A stretch of DNA of 64,000 bases, taken from NCBI RefSeq assembly GCF_024807945.1, contig NZ_JANUFD010000003.1, positions 1-64,000 of the forward strand, given 5' to 3'. The stretch's first letter is position 1. Each line of letters opens with the position of its first letter. Both the position numbers and the translations under genes were made by a program. This DNA is from Pseudomonas sp. JUb42. GTDB lineage: Bacteria; Pseudomonadota; Gammaproteobacteria; Pseudomonadales; Pseudomonadaceae. The notes beneath the pieces were generated by a model. That model worked only from the letters and a program-made list of their open reading frames with translations, had not been told where the DNA came from and ran no database searches. Positions 62,738 through 64,000 of this stretch are shown in pieces.

Positions 62738-64000
62738 TCAGTAATCAGTTTCCTTGTGCGCTCGCAGCAGCGCCGCCAAAGCCTCGGCATCAATCGGCCG
62801 ACTGATCAGATAACCCTGCACCTCATCGCACCGATGCTCCTTGAGGAACGCCAGTTGCTCCTTGTCCTCGACTCCCTCCGCCACTACCTTCAAACCAAGA
62901 CTGTGGGCCATGGCGATAATGGCGCGGGTGATCGCCGCATCCTCGCTGCCCTCGCCCAGCCCGCGAATGAAAGCCTGGTCGATCTTCACGTAGTCCACCG
63001 GGAAGCGCTTGAGGTAACTCAGGGAAGAATAGCCGGTCCCAAAATCGTCGATGGCCAATTGCACGCCCAGCTCATGCAACTGCTGGAAGGTCGCGATGAT
63101 GTGCTCGACGCTGTCCAGTAACTGGCTTTCAGTAAGCTCCAGTTCCAGCCAGTCAGCCTTCAGGCCGGTTTCTTCCAACACCTGGCGCACCAGACTGACC
63201 AGCTTGCCCTGGCGCAACTGATGCACCGACAGGTTGACCGACACGCGGATCGGCCGCATGCCCTGACGTTGCCACTCACACGCCTGCCAACAGGCCTTGC
63301 GCAGGACGAACTCGCCAATGGCACCGATCAGGCCGGTCTCTTCGGCCAGACCGATAAAGTCCCCCGGTGGCACCATGCCCAGACTCGGATGGCGCCAGCG
63401 CACCAACGCCTCGGCGGCTTCGATACGCCCGGTGGCGAGGCACAGCTTGGGTTGATAGAAAACCTCCAGTTGCTGCTCGTCGATCGCCTTGCGCAGTTGG
63501 ATCTCCAGTTGCAGACGTTCCAGAGTGCTGGCTTGCAGGCTCTCGGTGTAGAACTGGAAATTATTGCCGCCCAAATGCTTGGCGTGCTGCATCGCCATGT
63601 TCGACTGGCTGACCAGCGCCGAGATTTCACGGGCCGAATCCGGTAACAGGCTGATGCCCACCGAAGCACTGATAACCAGCTCATGCCCGGCAATCGAGAT
63701 CGGCGTGCGCAACTTGGCCAGCAGCCGACTGGTGACCCGGGCCAGGCTCGACAGGTTGGCATAGGCGTCGAACAGCACGGCGAACTCATCGCCGGACAAG
63801 CGGGCAATGGTATCGGCCTCGGGCATCGCACTGCCCAGGCGCCGCGCAACATGACGCAGCAATTGGTCGGCAACTTCGTGTCCCAGGCTGTCATTGAGCA
63901 GCTTGAAACGGTCCAGGTTGATATGCAGCAACGCCAGGCTTCTGCCGCCCTGGCGCACGCGCTGGTTGCCTTCGCGCAGGCGTTCCTTGAACAGCGAGCG
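62738..64000 (-). CDS. GGDEF-EAL domain protein, N-terminus beyond the right edge
   Basis: A partial gene of at least 420 codons; the frame stays open to the edge and reads RSLFKERLREGNQRV, the usual start of a GGDEF domain. GGDEF domain to about 63570 with signature LSGDEFAVLFD (an SGDEF variant that can still make c-di-GMP), then an EAL phosphodiesterase domain with EALVRWRHPSLG, NLSVHQLR, ELTESQLLD and IDDFGTGYSSLSYLKRFPVDYVKIDQAFIRG. It may do either or both reactions. Ends 159 bp from the HexR-like gene. Confidence 0.9.
   Translation of the reverse strand, partial: RSLFKERLREGNQRVRQGGRSLALLHINLDRFKLLNDSLGHEVADQLLRHVARRLGSAMPEADTIARLSGDEFAVLFDAYANLSSLARVTSRLLAKLRTPISIAGHELVISASVGISLLPDSAREISALVSQSNMAMQHAKHLGGNNFQFYTESLQASTLERLQLEIQLRKAIDEQQLEVFYQPKLCLATGRIEAAEALVRWRHPSLGMVPPGDFIGLAEETGLIGAIGEFVLRKACWQACEWQRQGMRPIRVSVNLSVHQLRQGKLVSLVRQVLEETGLKADWLELELTESQLLDSVEHIIATFQQLHELGVQLAIDDFGTGYSSLSYLKRFPVDYVKIDQAFIRGLGEGSEDAAITRAIIAMAHSLGLKVVAEGVEDKEQLAFLKEHRCDEVQGYLISRPIDAEALAALLRAHKETDY

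Overview
The window is a piece of a Pseudomonas chromosome, most like the P. fluorescens/P. putida group. The evidence is the gene order hupA-rubB-rubA-ubiC-ubiA-phoB-phoR-(CBS protein)-(M23 peptidase)-(response regulator)-phoU-pstBACS and purE-purK; the unusually long PstA and PstC permeases; a three-gene proton-translocating transhydrogenase; a separate-subunit pyruvate carboxylase; and many Pseudomonas-type REP doublets (core GTGGGAGCGAGGCTTGCCC and variants). GC content is high and most genes are ordinary housekeeping or catabolic genes. I see no prophage, insertion sequence, CRISPR array or tRNA.

Layout. 1-466: the left edge is the leader of an rRNA operon reading leftwards out of the window, with BoxA and three tandem promoters. 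467-3933: glutaryl-CoA catabolism (CoA-transferase, glutaryl-CoA dehydrogenase, divergent LysR regulator). 4363-7261: pntAA-pntAB-pntB. 7444-8937: acetate/succinate CoA-transferase. 9006-12867: a DUF1127 gene in a field of ACAGTT/CTGTAC motifs, then an operon of three paralogous secreted DUF2388 proteins coupled to a large DUF4105 protein carrying an HExxH motif. 12871-14662: small orphan genes. 14910-18757: HU, rubredoxin system, UbiC/UbiA and a small secreted protein. 18917-31671: the phosphate regulon (phoBR, phoU-pstBACS, PHO boxes). 31826-35795: transporter and small metabolic or membrane genes. 35975-38329: purEK with a leader hairpin, and a metzincin-like protein. 38488-45683: an aspartate/asparagine cluster (LysR, aspA, HTH regulator, alanine/glycine-type symporter, Asp/Glu racemase, asparaginase). 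45983-49279: AraC regulator, acetylpolyamine amidohydrolase, polyamine-binding protein. 49504-51579: transketolase. 51681-55110: MocR regulator divergent from a PaiB-GNAT-GNAT operon. 55241-56987: a reversed-order hipA-hipB toxin-antitoxin pair behind four regularly spaced operators. 57068-61426: pyruvate carboxylase and its LysR regulator. 61380-64000: small protein, HexR-like regulator with a canonical HexR operator, and a GGDEF-EAL gene cut by the right edge.

How genes fit together: PhoR-PhoB, the Pst transporter and PhoU form one phosphate-sensing circuit, and PHO-box repeats can be read before phoB and pstS. Asparaginase, racemase, aspartase and the symporter could feed asparagine and aspartate to fumarate. 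Pyruvate carboxylase, the transhydrogenase, the CoA-transferase and the HexR-like regulator are all central-carbon functions. The least understood parts are the DUF2388/DUF4105 operon, the hipAB operator array, the 12-bp repeat inside the MocR linker, and the metzincin-like protein without a visible Met-turn.
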